Assembly (NCBI GenBank): GCA_948567375.1
Contig: OX419760.1
Coordinates: forward strand, 51,274,001-51,338,000
DNA length: 64,000 nt
Direction of reading: 5' to 3'
Origin: Lunularia cruciata
Taxonomy: Eukaryota > Streptophyta > Marchantiopsida > Lunulariales > Lunulariaceae
Of this stretch, positions 12,201 to 23,350 are shown piece by piece. Below the pieces are notes generated by a model. It had not been told where the DNA came from and ran no database searches. It saw nothing but the letters and a program-made list of their open reading frames with translations. The position numbers and the translations under genes are program-made. Position 1 is the first letter of the stretch. The number at the start of each line of letters is the position of its first letter.

Positions 12201-12925
12201 GGCAGCGATCTCTGCCATCACTCCCGAGAAACTAAACTTCCAGTTCCATGCTAAAAATGTAATACAAAGTCTAATCAAGACTTTGATTCTAGCTACTACA
12301 TCTACTCTTCGGATTGCAAAACCTCTCACAGCCAGCGTGTTGGCCACCTTCTTTGCCATGATTTGTTCTCTTGTTCTACGCTGTTGGAAAATAAGACCCT
12401 CTCTTGGACGAGACACTCTAACTCCCTCAGGGTTCTAGAAAATTTCACTCTTGACGGGCTTCTGGACACGCATTACTGCAGGATGACTACTCAAAGGAAT
12501 TGGAAATTTACTCAGAGGATTCAACTTCCCCCTGTGCAGTCGCAATTTTATATTGCCCCGAATCGCAGTCATTCTTCAGTCGATTTTGTCTGTGAATTTC
12601 TCTCTTCTACGTGCACTCCCGATCACTGTCAAGATATGCTTATTCTGCCCCCACCATTTCTTGAAATGTACTTTTTTGCCACGTACAGAGGTTGTTAAAC
12701 GGTCTTTGTTGTCCTTGCGTCTTCCAACCCGAAGACAATGATCTTTGGAATTTTTCCGGCGTACTCTTCTTCCGAGTACCTCCATCATCGGATCCAATGT
12801 CAGCTTCTTCGGCTTTCTTCCAAAGTTACTTCCATCCATTCTTTGTCCATAATTCAACTTTTCTGTGCTAACTTTGTCTCTTAAACACTACTAACCATAG
12901 AAAAACAAAAAATGTAGGTACCACA
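9224..12925 (-). mobile_element. LORF family 1 element, complete, 3702 bp (probable solo LTR)
   Basis: On the minus strand it runs from TGTGGTACC (12925) to GGTTGTCACA (9224). A perfect 5-bp duplication AGTGG lies at 9219-9223 and 12926-12930. TG...CA ends with a 5-bp duplication are the hallmark of LTR integration. It contains no RT, integrase or internal LTR pair. It is inserted in the gypsy element between protease and methyltransferase. It carries the best single-frame copy of the coiled-coil frame in the window (10023-12416). Confidence 0.9.
10023..12416 (-). pseudogene. LTR-encoded acidic coiled-coil protein, 798-codon frame with stops
   Basis: One continuous frame from ATG at 12416 to the TAA at 10023, broken only by a few in-frame stops. 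I placed four: TGA after YMLHL, TAG after LLKEH, TAG after KSAE and TGA after KVERS. Each fits one C-to-T change of CGA or CAG, judged against sister copies where these align. Layout: a conserved N-terminal domain (residues about 20-250, with FLAWNWKFSFSGVMAEI, NPARWIESDWKLVLEREAG, MAMFKPEQTTYV, HYFAPFVAHFFFGLNLL); an acidic, serine-rich region (about 290-420); a long predicted coiled coil (about 455-640); and a C-terminal region with DRKMLNVENNVILRLDLVNL. No catalytic, zinc or RT motif is visible. The function is unknown; a gag-like or accessory role is only a guess. Confidence 0.7.
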
Positions 12926-12960
12926 AGTGGGATTGTTCCATCCACCTTGGATGTTCCATT

Positions 12961-14045
12961 GTGGAGTTCACAGATGCAGATCAATTAGTGCAGCAGGCTT
13001 GGAGTGGAGCCTTTGTACCATCAAGAGATGAGCCGCCAAAGTCACTTACTTTGACACCTCTGGATACCACACTCATTGCTTGGCAATATCCAATAGAGGG
13101 GATATGCCTATTGGAGTTGTTTGGTGGGATCAGCACCGGACTAGCTGTGGTATTTCAGGCGGATATAAGAGTATAGAAGTACTTGCATGTAGAGAGAGAT
13201 GAGACCGCTAGGCAAATCTCTCCACATCATGTGGCACACTTGGCCTATCAATATCCAGAGTTATTACCAATGTCAGCAGTTAGAGGTTACCAGAAGGCCC
13301 TACCAGTAGACATTTCCTTACAGGGGGTGCATGATCTGGAGAGACATGGGCCTATTCACTTGGTGATTTCTAGATGGCCATGTCAGGGACATACACGTGC
13401 CGGTAGAGGTTTGGGTCTTCAAGATCCTTGTTCAGGTGTGTTTTGGGAGATGTTACGGATACTATGACATCTCTAGGTTCATCAATCCGTTTCTCCAACT
13501 TACCTTTTGGAGAACGATCCTTTGATGGATGATTCTTGCACCAGAGTGGTGGCAAGTACACATCAGGTCCATTCTTGGATGGGACCTACTATATTGTTAG
13601 ATGCAGCTAAAGTGGGATCATGGGCTCATTGTCTTTGTCTTTGGTGGACGAACCTCTTACCCAAAGAGGTTCTACAGCGTGCTTACGATGGGATTCAACA
13701 ACTTGACCACATCCTTGTTGATGATATCTTGGATATTGGGCGTCAGTCTTAGACAATGGTAGTGGCTGATAGGTCACCTATGGCAATGGTGAACCTAGTT
13801 GGACAGCCTAGAGCCACATTTACGACACTCATGAGTTTCCTAAGCTCTCATGTTTTTCAAGAAAGAGGACCTGGACTTGTTTGGGACTCACAATTACAGC
13901 AGTTGGTGGAGCCCAATGCTGATGAGAGAGAGAGCAGGCAATGGGTTTTTGTACCTGTATTACCACTCTTCAAGCAGTGTCAGAGGCATCCATGCATCAG
14001 GTGTTAGGTCAAGCTCTGGACCTGAACTATTTGACCTAGATTGAG
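12961..14045 (+). pseudogene. Retrotransposon-encoded C5-cytosine DNA methyltransferase domain
   Basis: Would transfer methyl groups from S-adenosylmethionine to cytosine. Motifs run in the usual linear order. Motif I is LLELFGGISTGL (13108-13143). Motif II is HVERDE. Motif IV is LVISRWPCQGHTRAGRGLG, with the catalytic Cys codon at 13381-13383. Motif VI is YLLENDP (Glu codon 13510-13512). Motif VIII is AHCLCLWWTN, where the family usually has Arg. Motif IX is ERE...AMGF (about 13920-13950) and motif X is QVLGQALDLNYL (about 14000-14035). The linear order differs from DRM enzymes, which are permuted, and motif I resembles DNMT3 (LFDGIATGL). The frame is shared by 12961-14007 with a few stops. 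Near 13930 an apparently expanded GA run shifts the frame before motifs IX-X. It lies between protease and RT, so it would have been part of the polyprotein. Inactive in this copy. Confidence 0.85.
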
Positions 14046-14519
14046 CCTTGGCTTGGTAGAGCAGCGTAGGATGCGCTTGATAGGCATCACCACTCAAACA
14101 CATGTGAGCCTTGTGCCTATCAAGACAATTTAGGCATATGCTGGGAGTGATGGACTAAGTGGACATGGTATTCTAAGGACATATCCAATAGCTACTAGGG
14201 AGAGTGGTCTACTTGGAGTCCATCTAGGTGAGCGTGGGCTACTTGGATTACACCCTTGGTCCACTTGGGATGCAACTAGAGGGCGTGTGGAGCTTGTAGC
14301 CAGAGTGGAGGGATTTTTTCACATAGAGGTTGGGACCTCTAGTAGGTGGAAGCATGACACTATTGCTCCTAAGGGCCCAGTTTAGCAGCCAGTGAGTATG
14401 TCTTCCACTCCTACTATAGTTACAGAGGATACTTGGGAGCCAGATCTTGGACCCAAGCTTACAAGAGAGGAAAGACGGAAGGTTTGGAGGTTCTAGAGGA
14501 GCCACACGAGTTGTTTTGC
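14046..14519 (+). other. Linker between methyltransferase and RT
   Basis: Decayed coding sequence with no recognised domain. One frame reads SGLLGVHLGERGLLGLHPW and VEGFFHIEVGTSSRWKHDT with few stops, so it was probably translated as a linker of the polyprotein. Confidence 0.5.
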
Positions 14520-16560
14520 CTTCAATATGAAGGATTTGGGTGCTCTGAAAGGACTTAGTATACGGATTGAAATGACTAGCGATACACTTGTTTTCCGATG
14601 TTCTTATCGATATAGTGAGATGGAGAAGACATTGATTTAGAGCTAGAGTAATGTCCTTTTTGAGGCTGGTTTGGAGGAGATTTCACATGCAAATTATGCA
14701 TCAACAACATTGATGCCAGCCAAGGAGGATATGCATGGCAACAACACAAATAGGCAGATGTGTGGAGATTACCGTCCTATCAACCGACAGACCTGTGAGC
14801 CGGCCTGTCTCTCACTCAAGATGAACCTATGATGGTTATTATGGTAGCACACCATGGACTAAGAAGGCAAGGAACTCCAACTCTATCATACTCCTCCAAG
14901 GCTAACACTCCAAGACTCAGGACATTGCTCACTAGAGAACTCAATGAGAAAGAGATAGTTACAAATGAAAGGATGATGAGTACTTCCTCACCCCTTGTTT
15001 ATATACTTGTGAAATAGTTACGTACCAAAGTTACTAATTACCATAGTAACTCAAGTTACTAGACTAAAAGTCAAGTAAAGTCAAAAAGTAGAAAGGAATA
15101 TCCATTCACATGAGCATATTCCTCTAAGCATGTGGTCTTATCTTGACCCAACCACGAAGTCAAGGATTCCTTCACATGGGCTATCCTTGGACTAAAAAAG
15201 AATCCAAAACAAAAAGGCTTGCGGGCCCAAGAGTTTTCAACTCTTTCTTCAAAGCCAAACACCTAGGAATAATACCAAGTCAACATACTTAAATCCAAAA
15301 TAGTGGTGCTCATCTTTTCTACTTCCTCTAAAGTAATGTCCCCCTATCTTAGCTATGACTAACTTTAACTAACCATGACTAATATAGAATCATCCTTTAT
15401 CTCTATATAAATACTATCTCTTAAATACTTGTAATACCAAGCTAAATATCACAATACCACACACATGCACAAATAGGAGTTACAGACCAGGGCTGATTGG
15501 TATGCCATGCCTACACCAAAGGAGATTTTTGATGCGATAAGGCATGCAAAGGTCTGCAATACTTTGGATCTTTGAGCAGGATATCATCAATTGCCGATCA
15601 GGAAGGAGGATAAGTCCAGGACAAAATTTTGGGCTATTGATCCTCACGGCAAGCTCTTACTGTTTGGGTTAAAGAACACTCCCGCTGAGTTCCATAGGGT
15701 CATGGATAGGATCCTAGCTAGATTGGATTTTGCTTGATGCTATATTGATGACATTTTGGTCTATAGCACTATTGTGGAGGTGTTTGAGAGGTTGAGATCT
15801 CATGGACTCAAATTACATCCTAGGAAGTGTAGGTTCTTCCACAAGCAAGTTGAGTATTTGGGTCACACTATCTACCCCGGAGGACTTGGTGTTCAGCAGA
15901 CCAAGGTGGAAGCTATTGCACGTATTCCTCAGCCTGCGGATGTGAGCAGAGTGTGAGCATTCCTTGGGTTGGCAAAATTTTATTGCCGCTATGTTAAAGG
16001 ATTTAGTGCCATTGCCAAGGCCTTGACAAAGCTGATCAAGCTTACATAGGAGTGGTGTTGGGGAGATGAGTAGGAGAGAGCTTTTGTAGAGCTCAAGGAG
16101 AGGTTGACATTTGCTCCTATTTTGAGGAGACAGATTAGAGGACGACCATTTCAGGTTCATACTGATTGGAGTATGTTGGGGCTTGGAGCGGTGCTCACCC
16201 AACATGATTATGAGGGGAAGGAGTTTGTGATGGCCTATGCTAGTTGCTCCAACAATTCAGCGGAGGCAAAGTATAGTTCATATAAGGGAGAGTGCTTGGC
16301 AGCAGTTTGGGCACTAGCACATTTCCAATGTTACCTATTTGGTAACCCTTTCACTCTCATCACTAATCATCAGCCACTGAAGTGGTTGATGCAGTCCAAC
16401 AAGATTTCAAGGAAGCTTGCATGATGGGCTCTGATTTTACAAGAGTATGATTTCATGGTTGTTTACAGACCTGGAGTGGTGAACCGTGATGCAAATGGGT
16501 TGAGTAGAAACCCATGTTCCAACCAGCAAGATCAGACCGAAGCACGTTAGCATGGTGAGA
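14520..16560 (+). pseudogene. Gypsy reverse transcriptase and RNase H
   Basis: The pre-RT segment AFNMKDLGALKG leads to TLMPAKEDMHGN and CGDYRPIN (14758-14786). The solo LTR at 14794-15484 interrupts the gene at that point. RT resumes with DWYAMPTPKEIFDAI, TLDL-stop-AGYHQLP (CGA to TGA), FGLKNTPAEFHRVMDRIL and the catalytic CYIDDILVYS (TATATTGATGAC at 15741-15752), then KCRFFHKQVEYLGH. RNase H (16104-16424) has TDWSMLGLGAVL, YSSYKGECLAAVWAL and ITNHQPLKWL. The stops at 15573, 15736 and 15955 are all TGA where Arg is expected. This enzyme would copy element RNA to DNA in the cytoplasm. Confidence 0.9.
14794..15484. mobile_element. Solo LTR, 691 bp, inside the RT gene
   Basis: It starts TGTGAGCC and ends GAGTTACA. 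GACC repeats on both sides (14790-14793 and 15485-15488), and the wider identity is 7 bp (ACAGACC), so the exact boundary could shift by a base or more. A TATA-like TATATAAAT lies at 15404-15412. There is no coding sequence. Removing it restores the RT text exactly. Its superfamily cannot be told from the LTR alone. Confidence 0.7.
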
Positions 16561-16900
16561 CAAATGAGGAGATGGTGCCAAGTTGGCATGCATTGGCCTT
16601 TCTATGTATATTTTCAGAGGCTTTGGTGGTATCTCTCTTAGTGCATACAGGAAGAGATATTGAGGTCATAGATCCAAAGAGTGAAGATATTGGTACAGTT
16701 CAGTGAGACATTCATGATGATGTCTTAGTGATGGACTATCTTTGCACTGGTGTTGTGGGTGGCACAATTTGGGCCAAGGAGAGAGACCTTGTTCTTCAGC
16801 AAGCCAGATGGTTCAGATTGGAGGGTAGACACCTTTTGCGTGTATGGGAGGATGGTAGAGTGCAAGTAGTACCACTTCCATCTCAAAGACCACAGTTGGT
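16561..16900 (+). other. RNase H to integrase linker
   Basis: Decayed polyprotein sequence reads QQARWFRLEGRHLLRVWEDG near 16795-16855, the usual run-up to the gypsy integrase zinc domain. No separate gene is present. Confidence 0.5.
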
Positions 16901-17554
16901 CTGTCATACTCATGAGGAGGTAGGACATTTTGGAGTAAAGCGTATGTATAGCTTACTCTAGAGTCATTATTGGTGGCACGGTATGCAGACCAAGGTACAG
17001 TAGTTTGTTGTCAGATGTGTGGTTTGTGACCAAGTTAGAGCATCATTCAATGCTCCTACGCCACAGTTACACTCATTACCTATCATGGGATTGGGTTACT
17101 GTTGGAGTTTGGACTTTGTTGGACCTTTACCGTTGACTATGAGACATCATCGGTATGTTTTGGTGATGGTGGAGCACTTCTCCAAGTGGATTGAGTTGGT
17201 GGCACTTCCTAACAAGTCTAGTGAAGGGACATCTTACTTGTTCTTGAATCGAGTTCTTAGTCATTTTGGTGCACCAACTGAGGTTTTGAGTGATCAGGGT
17301 ATAGAGTTTTGGGGGGAGTTTCAACTCTTGTGTGACAAGGCTTTGATTGATCATAGTACTACATCTCAAGATCACCCTAAGGCAGATGGCTTAGTAGAGA
17401 GAGTGGATCAAATGTGAAGAGAAGATTGTGAAAGTATGGTTTGCAGAGAGCCCACTTGGGAGATTGGGATCTCCAATTACCTTGGTTGGCCATGGGCTAT
17501 CGGTTCAGCCGGCAAGCCTCCTTAGCATCCTTCTCTCCGTACTTTCTACTCTAT
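16901..17554 (+). pseudogene. Gypsy integrase, zinc and catalytic domains (continues at 25097)
   Basis: An HHCC-type zinc domain spans HTHEEVGHFGVKRMYSLL (16909-16961) to CVVCDQV (17020-17040). The catalytic core has Asp in SLDFVGPLPL (about 17110), Asp in LSDQGIEFWGEFQ (about 17290) and Glu in DHPKADGLVERV (about 17375-17410). The reading breaks at SPYFLLY, where a LORF copy is inserted (TSD TCTAT, 17550-17554), and resumes at 25097 with GQDLDLP. Integrase would insert the DNA copy into chromatin in the nucleus. Several stops make it inactive. Confidence 0.85.
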
Positions 17555-18345
17555 TGTGACAACCCGGCAAATATCACTTTTGCGGTAATCAGGTAAGTAA
17601 ATTTTGTTCCCACAGAGATATGAGTTAGAAATTTCCAAATACAAATCAAAGTAACAATTAAGTTCTTCTTGGTTGTGTCTTTAGTCTCTCAGGTAGAAAC
17701 CACACCCAAAAGAAGTAACAAGCACTGACTTGCAGTCTTGTCACGGATTCATACTCCTTAATCACAACACCTTCAATTCTTTCCAAACAATTTTGATTGT
17801 GATGATTCAAGTTATCCCAAAAATGGCACTTCACTGCAAAATGACTTCACCTCAGAATTGTGTTCTACCCCTCCACTGAAGGCACAACTTCCTTGATCAA
17901 AATTGCTTCACATCAACTTTGCGTTGCACTCACAAATGCAAAATACTACCAACACTACAATTCCTCTCAAATCTGTCAAGGCATTGCTCCGATTGCACTT
18001 CACTCAGGATCAAACACACAGATTGAAGATCAAGGTTGCAAAATCCAACATCCAACAAGCACATTGACTTGCACTTTGGATTTCTCCAAACACTCACAAA
18101 CACAAACACAATGTTGGTACTCAAAATCAAGCTCAAGCAACGAGCACTACTTCACAACACTTTTCTTTATCTGTTCTCAGAAATTATGAGCACTGAACAA
18201 CATTTTCCTGCAAATGCCACTCTTAAATAGTGAAGCAAATGGCAATTCTAACAAAAATATTGTTTCCTAACAACTCTTCTAACCTGCAGATCCAAAATGA
18301 AAATGCACTTCTTCATATCTACCTCTTCAAATCTCAATATTGTTT

Positions 18346-19404
18346 CTAATCCGCTCCAATGTCTACTTCCTCCTCGGCTTTCAAACCCAAACCCAAAGTA
18401 ACTTCACTCCCTACTACTCTATCCTTGGGTTTCACAACTCCTAATTCCTCTACCAAATCTAACAATTCTCTTTCTTGATCTGTAATTCCACTAGTGGATA
18501 ATCTATCTAACTCCTTATCTCCCAACCCACTCTTCTCCAATGTCTCTAATGGTAGCTCCAAAGACATATGCACTCCTATGTTATCTACTTTGGGTTTTGC
18601 TCTGACATCCTTCCAAAGTTTATCTATCTCTAATTTGACTAAGTCTAATCTGATTGTGATATTGTCTTCTACCTCCAATATCTTTCTATCTACACAAGTT
18701 CTTAGACTGATAAGTAAGGCATTCAAGTCTTCATCCTTTGCATTTCTCCTCCTCATCTCCTTAACCAACAACTTCAACTTGTGCAATCTCGTCTCTTCAA
18801 TGCGCACATTGGCCTTTGTACTTAGCATCGCATTCATCTTGATCATGATCTCCTTTAATGGCTCTAATCTCATTTTCCTCTCCCATTCTCAATCTGCAAG
18901 CCAATCTTCTCTATGCATTGCCAATTCTGCTTTGAACTCGGCTTTCATATCTTCCTTCTCCTTCCCTTTCTACACAATCTTTTCCTCCTGATTGCAAAGT
19001 AACTCTCTCAACCTTTCTTCCTCTCTATACCTCATTGTCAACTCTCGTTGCCATAGTTGCTTCTTCTCCTCTACACTCTCCATCACCCTATCAAGCTCTT
19101 GCTCTTCCTCTACTACTCTTGCCACAACATGGATAATTTCTAATCTCAAATCAGCAAATTGTTGCTTCAAGATTTCATACTCAGCTATTTGTCTCTCCCT
19201 TGCTATGACGTTCTGATCTATTAGTTCCTCCCTATTCCTTGCTTCTTTCCTCAAGTTCTCAATCACTTGATTCTGTACTACTACATCTACACGTAGTACT
19301 TCCCTTTCCTCCTCAACTTGGATTATGCTCTTCTTTAATTTCAAGTTCTCTTCTTCTAATCTTGCTAACACCTGCAACACAACCTTCACCTCCGGAAACT
19401 TCAA
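18346..19404 (-). pseudogene. LORF coiled-coil protein, C-terminal half (outer copy)
   Basis: The fragment at 18970-19404 begins MKFPEVKVVLQVLARLEEEN and is a strong heptad-rich coiled coil with many Glu, Lys and Leu. The fragment at 18346-18873 carries LRTCVDRKILEVEDNITIR and the C-terminus ending LGLKAEEEVDIGAD. They align with the last 350 or so residues of the 798- to 850-codon frame. The N-terminal half lies beyond the nested copy at 23351-24678. Function unknown. Confidence 0.65.
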
Positions 19405-19491
19405 CTACATCTCCTTCTTCTTGTGGTCTAACTTTACTAATAACGGGCACACAACCTCTCGTAGGTACTCTACTCCTTCACTTGGAGTTAT

Positions 19492-22400
19492 TGTGACAAC
19501 CCGACAAATATCACTTTTGTAGTAATTGGGTAAGTAAAGTTCGTTCCCGTAGAGATACAAGTCAGAATTGGTCAAATACGAAGTCAAAGTAACAATTTCA
19601 GTTCTTCTTGGTTGTGTTTTTAATCTCTCAGGTAGAAACCACACCTAGAAGAAAGTAACAAGCGTTGATTCACAGTCTTGTCACAAATTACATTGTCTAA
19701 TCACAACACCTTCAATTCTTTCCAAACAATCTTGATTGTGATGATTTAGGCTCTCTCAAAAATGGCACTTCACTAAAAAATGACTTCACCTCAGAATTGT
19801 GTTCCACCCCTCCATTGAAGGCACAACTTCCTCAATCTAAATTGCTTCACATCAACTTCACATTGCACTCACAAATGCAAAATAGTACCAACACTACAAT
19901 TCCTCTCAGATATGTCAAGGCATTGCTCCGATTGCACTTCATTCAAGATCAAACACACAAAATGAAGATCAAGGCTGCGGAATCCAACATCCAACAAGCA
20001 CACTCACTTGCACTTTGAATTTCTCCACACACTCACAAACATAGACTCAAAGTTTATACTTGGAATCAAGCTCAAGCAACGAGCACTACTTCACAGCACT
20101 TCACTTTATCTATTCTCAAAAATTATGAGCACTGAACAACATTTTCATGCAAATGCCTCTCTTAAATAGTGAAGCAAACGATAGTTCTAACAAAAATACC
20201 ATTTTCTAACAACTCTACTAACCTGCAAATTCAAAATGACAATGCATCTCTTCATATCTACCTCTTTAAATCTCCAAACTATCACTAATCTGATCCAATG
20301 TCTACTTCCTCCTCGGCTTTCAAACCCGATCCCGAAGTAACTTCACTCACTACTACTCTATCCTCGGGTTTCACAACTCCTAATTCCTCTACCAATTCTA
20401 ACAATTTTCTTTTCTGATCTGAAATTCCACTAGTGGGTAATCTATCTAACTCCTTATCTCTTGACCCGCTCTTCTCTAATGTCTCCAATGGTAACTCCAA
20501 AGATATATGCCCTCCTAATTCATCTTCTTCGGGTTTTGCTCTAACATCCTTCCGAATTTTATCTATCTCTAATTTCACTAAGTCTAATCTAATCGTGATA
20601 TTGTCTTCTACTTCCAATATCTTCCTATCTACACAAGTTCTTAGACTGATCAACAAAGCATTCAAGTCTGTGTCCTTTGCATGTCTCCTCCTCATCTCCT
20701 GCACCAACAACTTCAACTTGTGTAGCCTTGTCTCTTTGATACACACATTGGCCTTTGTACTCCGCATTGCATTCATCCTGATTAGGATCTCTTTCAATGG
20801 CTCCAATCTCATTTTCCTCTCTTGTTCTTGATCTGCAAGCCAATCTTCTTGGTACATTGCCAATTTTGCTTCAAACTCAACTTTCACAGCCTCCTTTTCC
20901 TTGTCCTTTTGTACAATCTTCTCCTCTTGATTGTGAAGTAACTCTCTCAACCTCTCTTCTTCTCTATACCGCACTGTCAACTCTTGTTGCCACAACTGCT
21001 TCTTCTCTTCTACATTCTCCATCACCTTATTGAACTCGTGTTCCTTCTCGGCTACTCTTGCCATAGCATGGATAATCTCTAATCTTGAATCAGCAAACTG
21101 TTGCTTCAAGATTTCATACTCAACTACTTGTCTTTCCCTTGATGTCACTCTACTCGAGTTCCTCTTGATTCCTTGCTTCTCTCTTCAAGTTCTTAATCAC
21201 TTGATTCTATACTATTGCATCTACTCTTGGTACTTCTCTTTCCTCCTCACCTCGGATTATACTCTTCTTCAATTCCGATTTCTCTTCTTCTAATCGGCCT
21301 AACACCTACAACACAGTCTTCACCTCCGGATACTTTGACTGCATCTCCTTCTTCCTATGTTCTAACTTCACCAATAAGGGACACACAACCTCCTGCAGGT
21401 ACTCCACTCCTTCACTCGTGGCTACTTTGACTTGCGGAGTGATCTCCTTCTTCACCTCTTCTTCTCTTGATACTTGCCTTCTTAGCTGCAGCTATTGTAT
21501 CCGAATGGATGCTTCACTTCCCAAACTTGCATTCTCCTCTTCTCTCACCTTGATTGGCCCCGCTTCACACTTCACCTTTTGCCTGGAACAAACTCCTTGT
21601 TGAATGGTAATTTTTCTCTCTTCCTGCTCTAGCACTTCATCTTCTAACTTTGTGTTACCTTTCTCCTCTATCTCCATCTTGGCTTCTTCTTCTTCGGGTA
21701 CCGATGTCATCTCTCCTCCATCGTCATTGTCACTCCACGTGTCTCTACTCTGCAGTGTGAGCTCAGGTTCTTCTTCTCTTTCCAAGTCTTTGGACTTGCA
21801 CTCAGCTTTGCCCTCCGAGTCTTCCTCCAACGATGCAATTAACACCATACCTTTCCTTGGGTTTACCCTTCTGGTCTTCCGAGGTCTTATTTTCTTGACG
21901 TCTTCTCCTCCTCCTTGTTGACTCTTCTTCTTCAACTTTGGAGTACTCATGTCCAACTGCACACTCTTCCCCGTCTGTGCATAGTACTCCTCACTACTCC
22001 TGATCTGAAGAATGTAGTGTTGTTCCTCCATGTCAACCTCCTTTCTTAAGTCAGGATGGAAATGTGACACCATTCTGTTGCGCTCCGCCGCATTGAGCAA
22101 GTTCAACCCTAGATAAAAATGCATTGCAAATGGCACAATGTAATGCGGAGGTGATTTATCCCGCAAATTCCACACCATCTGTTGTGTTTGCCCATGAAAG
22201 CACTTTGCCAAGTTAATCGGCTATCCTGCAAACATCTTATGGAAGAACACGGCTTGGTGCTTCATCACATAAGTTGTTCTCTCCGGCTTCAAGATTGCCA
22301 TTAGAGCACTCACGATCCCTTGCTTGACAAGATCCTTGTTACTCTCTACTTTGTATCCATTCTTCGTGCGCTTCAAAGAGAAAGCATCTCTCACCTCTTG

Positions 22401-23296
22401 GGTTTCTTCTGCTACCTCTCCCTTCCCCAAGAACGTGGCATCCTGCTCCATGCTTGCTTCTCTTCCGAGTATTAACCTCCAATCCAACTCCGTCCAATGA
22501 GCCAAATTACCTCTCTTCCCCTCTTTCCCTCTTCCTTGGGGCCATTGAGACATCTACTCTTGATTATCTCAGTCATCAACACTGGTGAGCTAACATTCCA
22601 GTGTTCTATGCCAAGAATATGATCCAAAGTCTGCTCAAGACTTCAATTCTTGTGATCACATCTAACCTCCAAATTGCATGATTTCTCACTACAAATTCGG
22701 AGTTCTTCTTCCCTCTTCCCATCTTTCTCTCTTCTTCATTGGGCTGGGGACTATTCTTCCTACTGACTCTAGGATTAGCTCTCTCGAATTCTCCTCTACA
22801 CACCAATGCGTCTTTGACTCTACTTCCCTTCCCATGATCTCCTATAGGACGACTTCTTAACGGCAAAGGAAAATTGCTTGTCATCACTTCGTCTTTAGTC
22901 CAATTTTTATAAAGTCGCAACTTCTTCATCTCTCTTCAATTTGAGTTTCTACCAAGAAATCACACCTCTTGCATGCTCCTGTCACTATCAAGTGTCCTTC
23001 ACGCATAGATTGGCGTTTTTTGAACGGTCCCTTCTTGAATTTCTCGCCCCAAAGGAAAGTTGTTACCCTATCCTCGTCTCGGGTTGAGCACCCCTAATAC
23101 AAAGACTCCTTACTTCGAGTTGTATGCTGACAAGGCAATTCTGAGCACTTTGCCTTATGACCCAAAGCCAAGTTACCTCAGGTTTCATCCCAAAGACTCT
23201 TTTCATCGCCTTTTTTGGCCATACAGGCGCAATCCGACTTCTCTATACACTTCTTCTTCTCTATTTAAAAAAAAAACAAAAAATGTGGGTAACACA
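19492..23296 (-). mobile_element. LORF family 1 element nested in another copy
   Basis: It runs from TGTGACAACCCGAC at 19492 to GTGGGTAACACA ending at 23296. The expected duplication is not seen (GTTAT before, GTCGC after), and about 60 bases of the host copy seem to be missing at the junction. It is 3.8 kb with the usual ends. The coiled-coil frame runs at 20285-22884. Confidence 0.85.
20285..22884 (-). pseudogene. LORF coiled-coil protein (nested copy), frameshifted
   Basis: It starts MTSNFPLPLRS at 22884. Blocks in order: an N-terminal piece with VVRNHAIWRLDVITRIEVL, then NGYKVESNKDLVKQGIVSA and FHGQTQQMVWNLRDKSPPHY, an acidic region (MTSVPEEEEAKMEIEEKG), and a 287-residue open stretch (20285-21148) of coiled coil ending VDIGSD. 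Successive open pieces lie in three different frames, so there are at least two frameshifts. The longest intact part is the coiled coil. No enzymatic motif was seen. Confidence 0.65.
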
Positions 23297-23350
23297 GTCG
23301 CCTTATAGGAATGGATGCTTTGCTTCTCAAACTTTCATCCTCCTCTTCTC

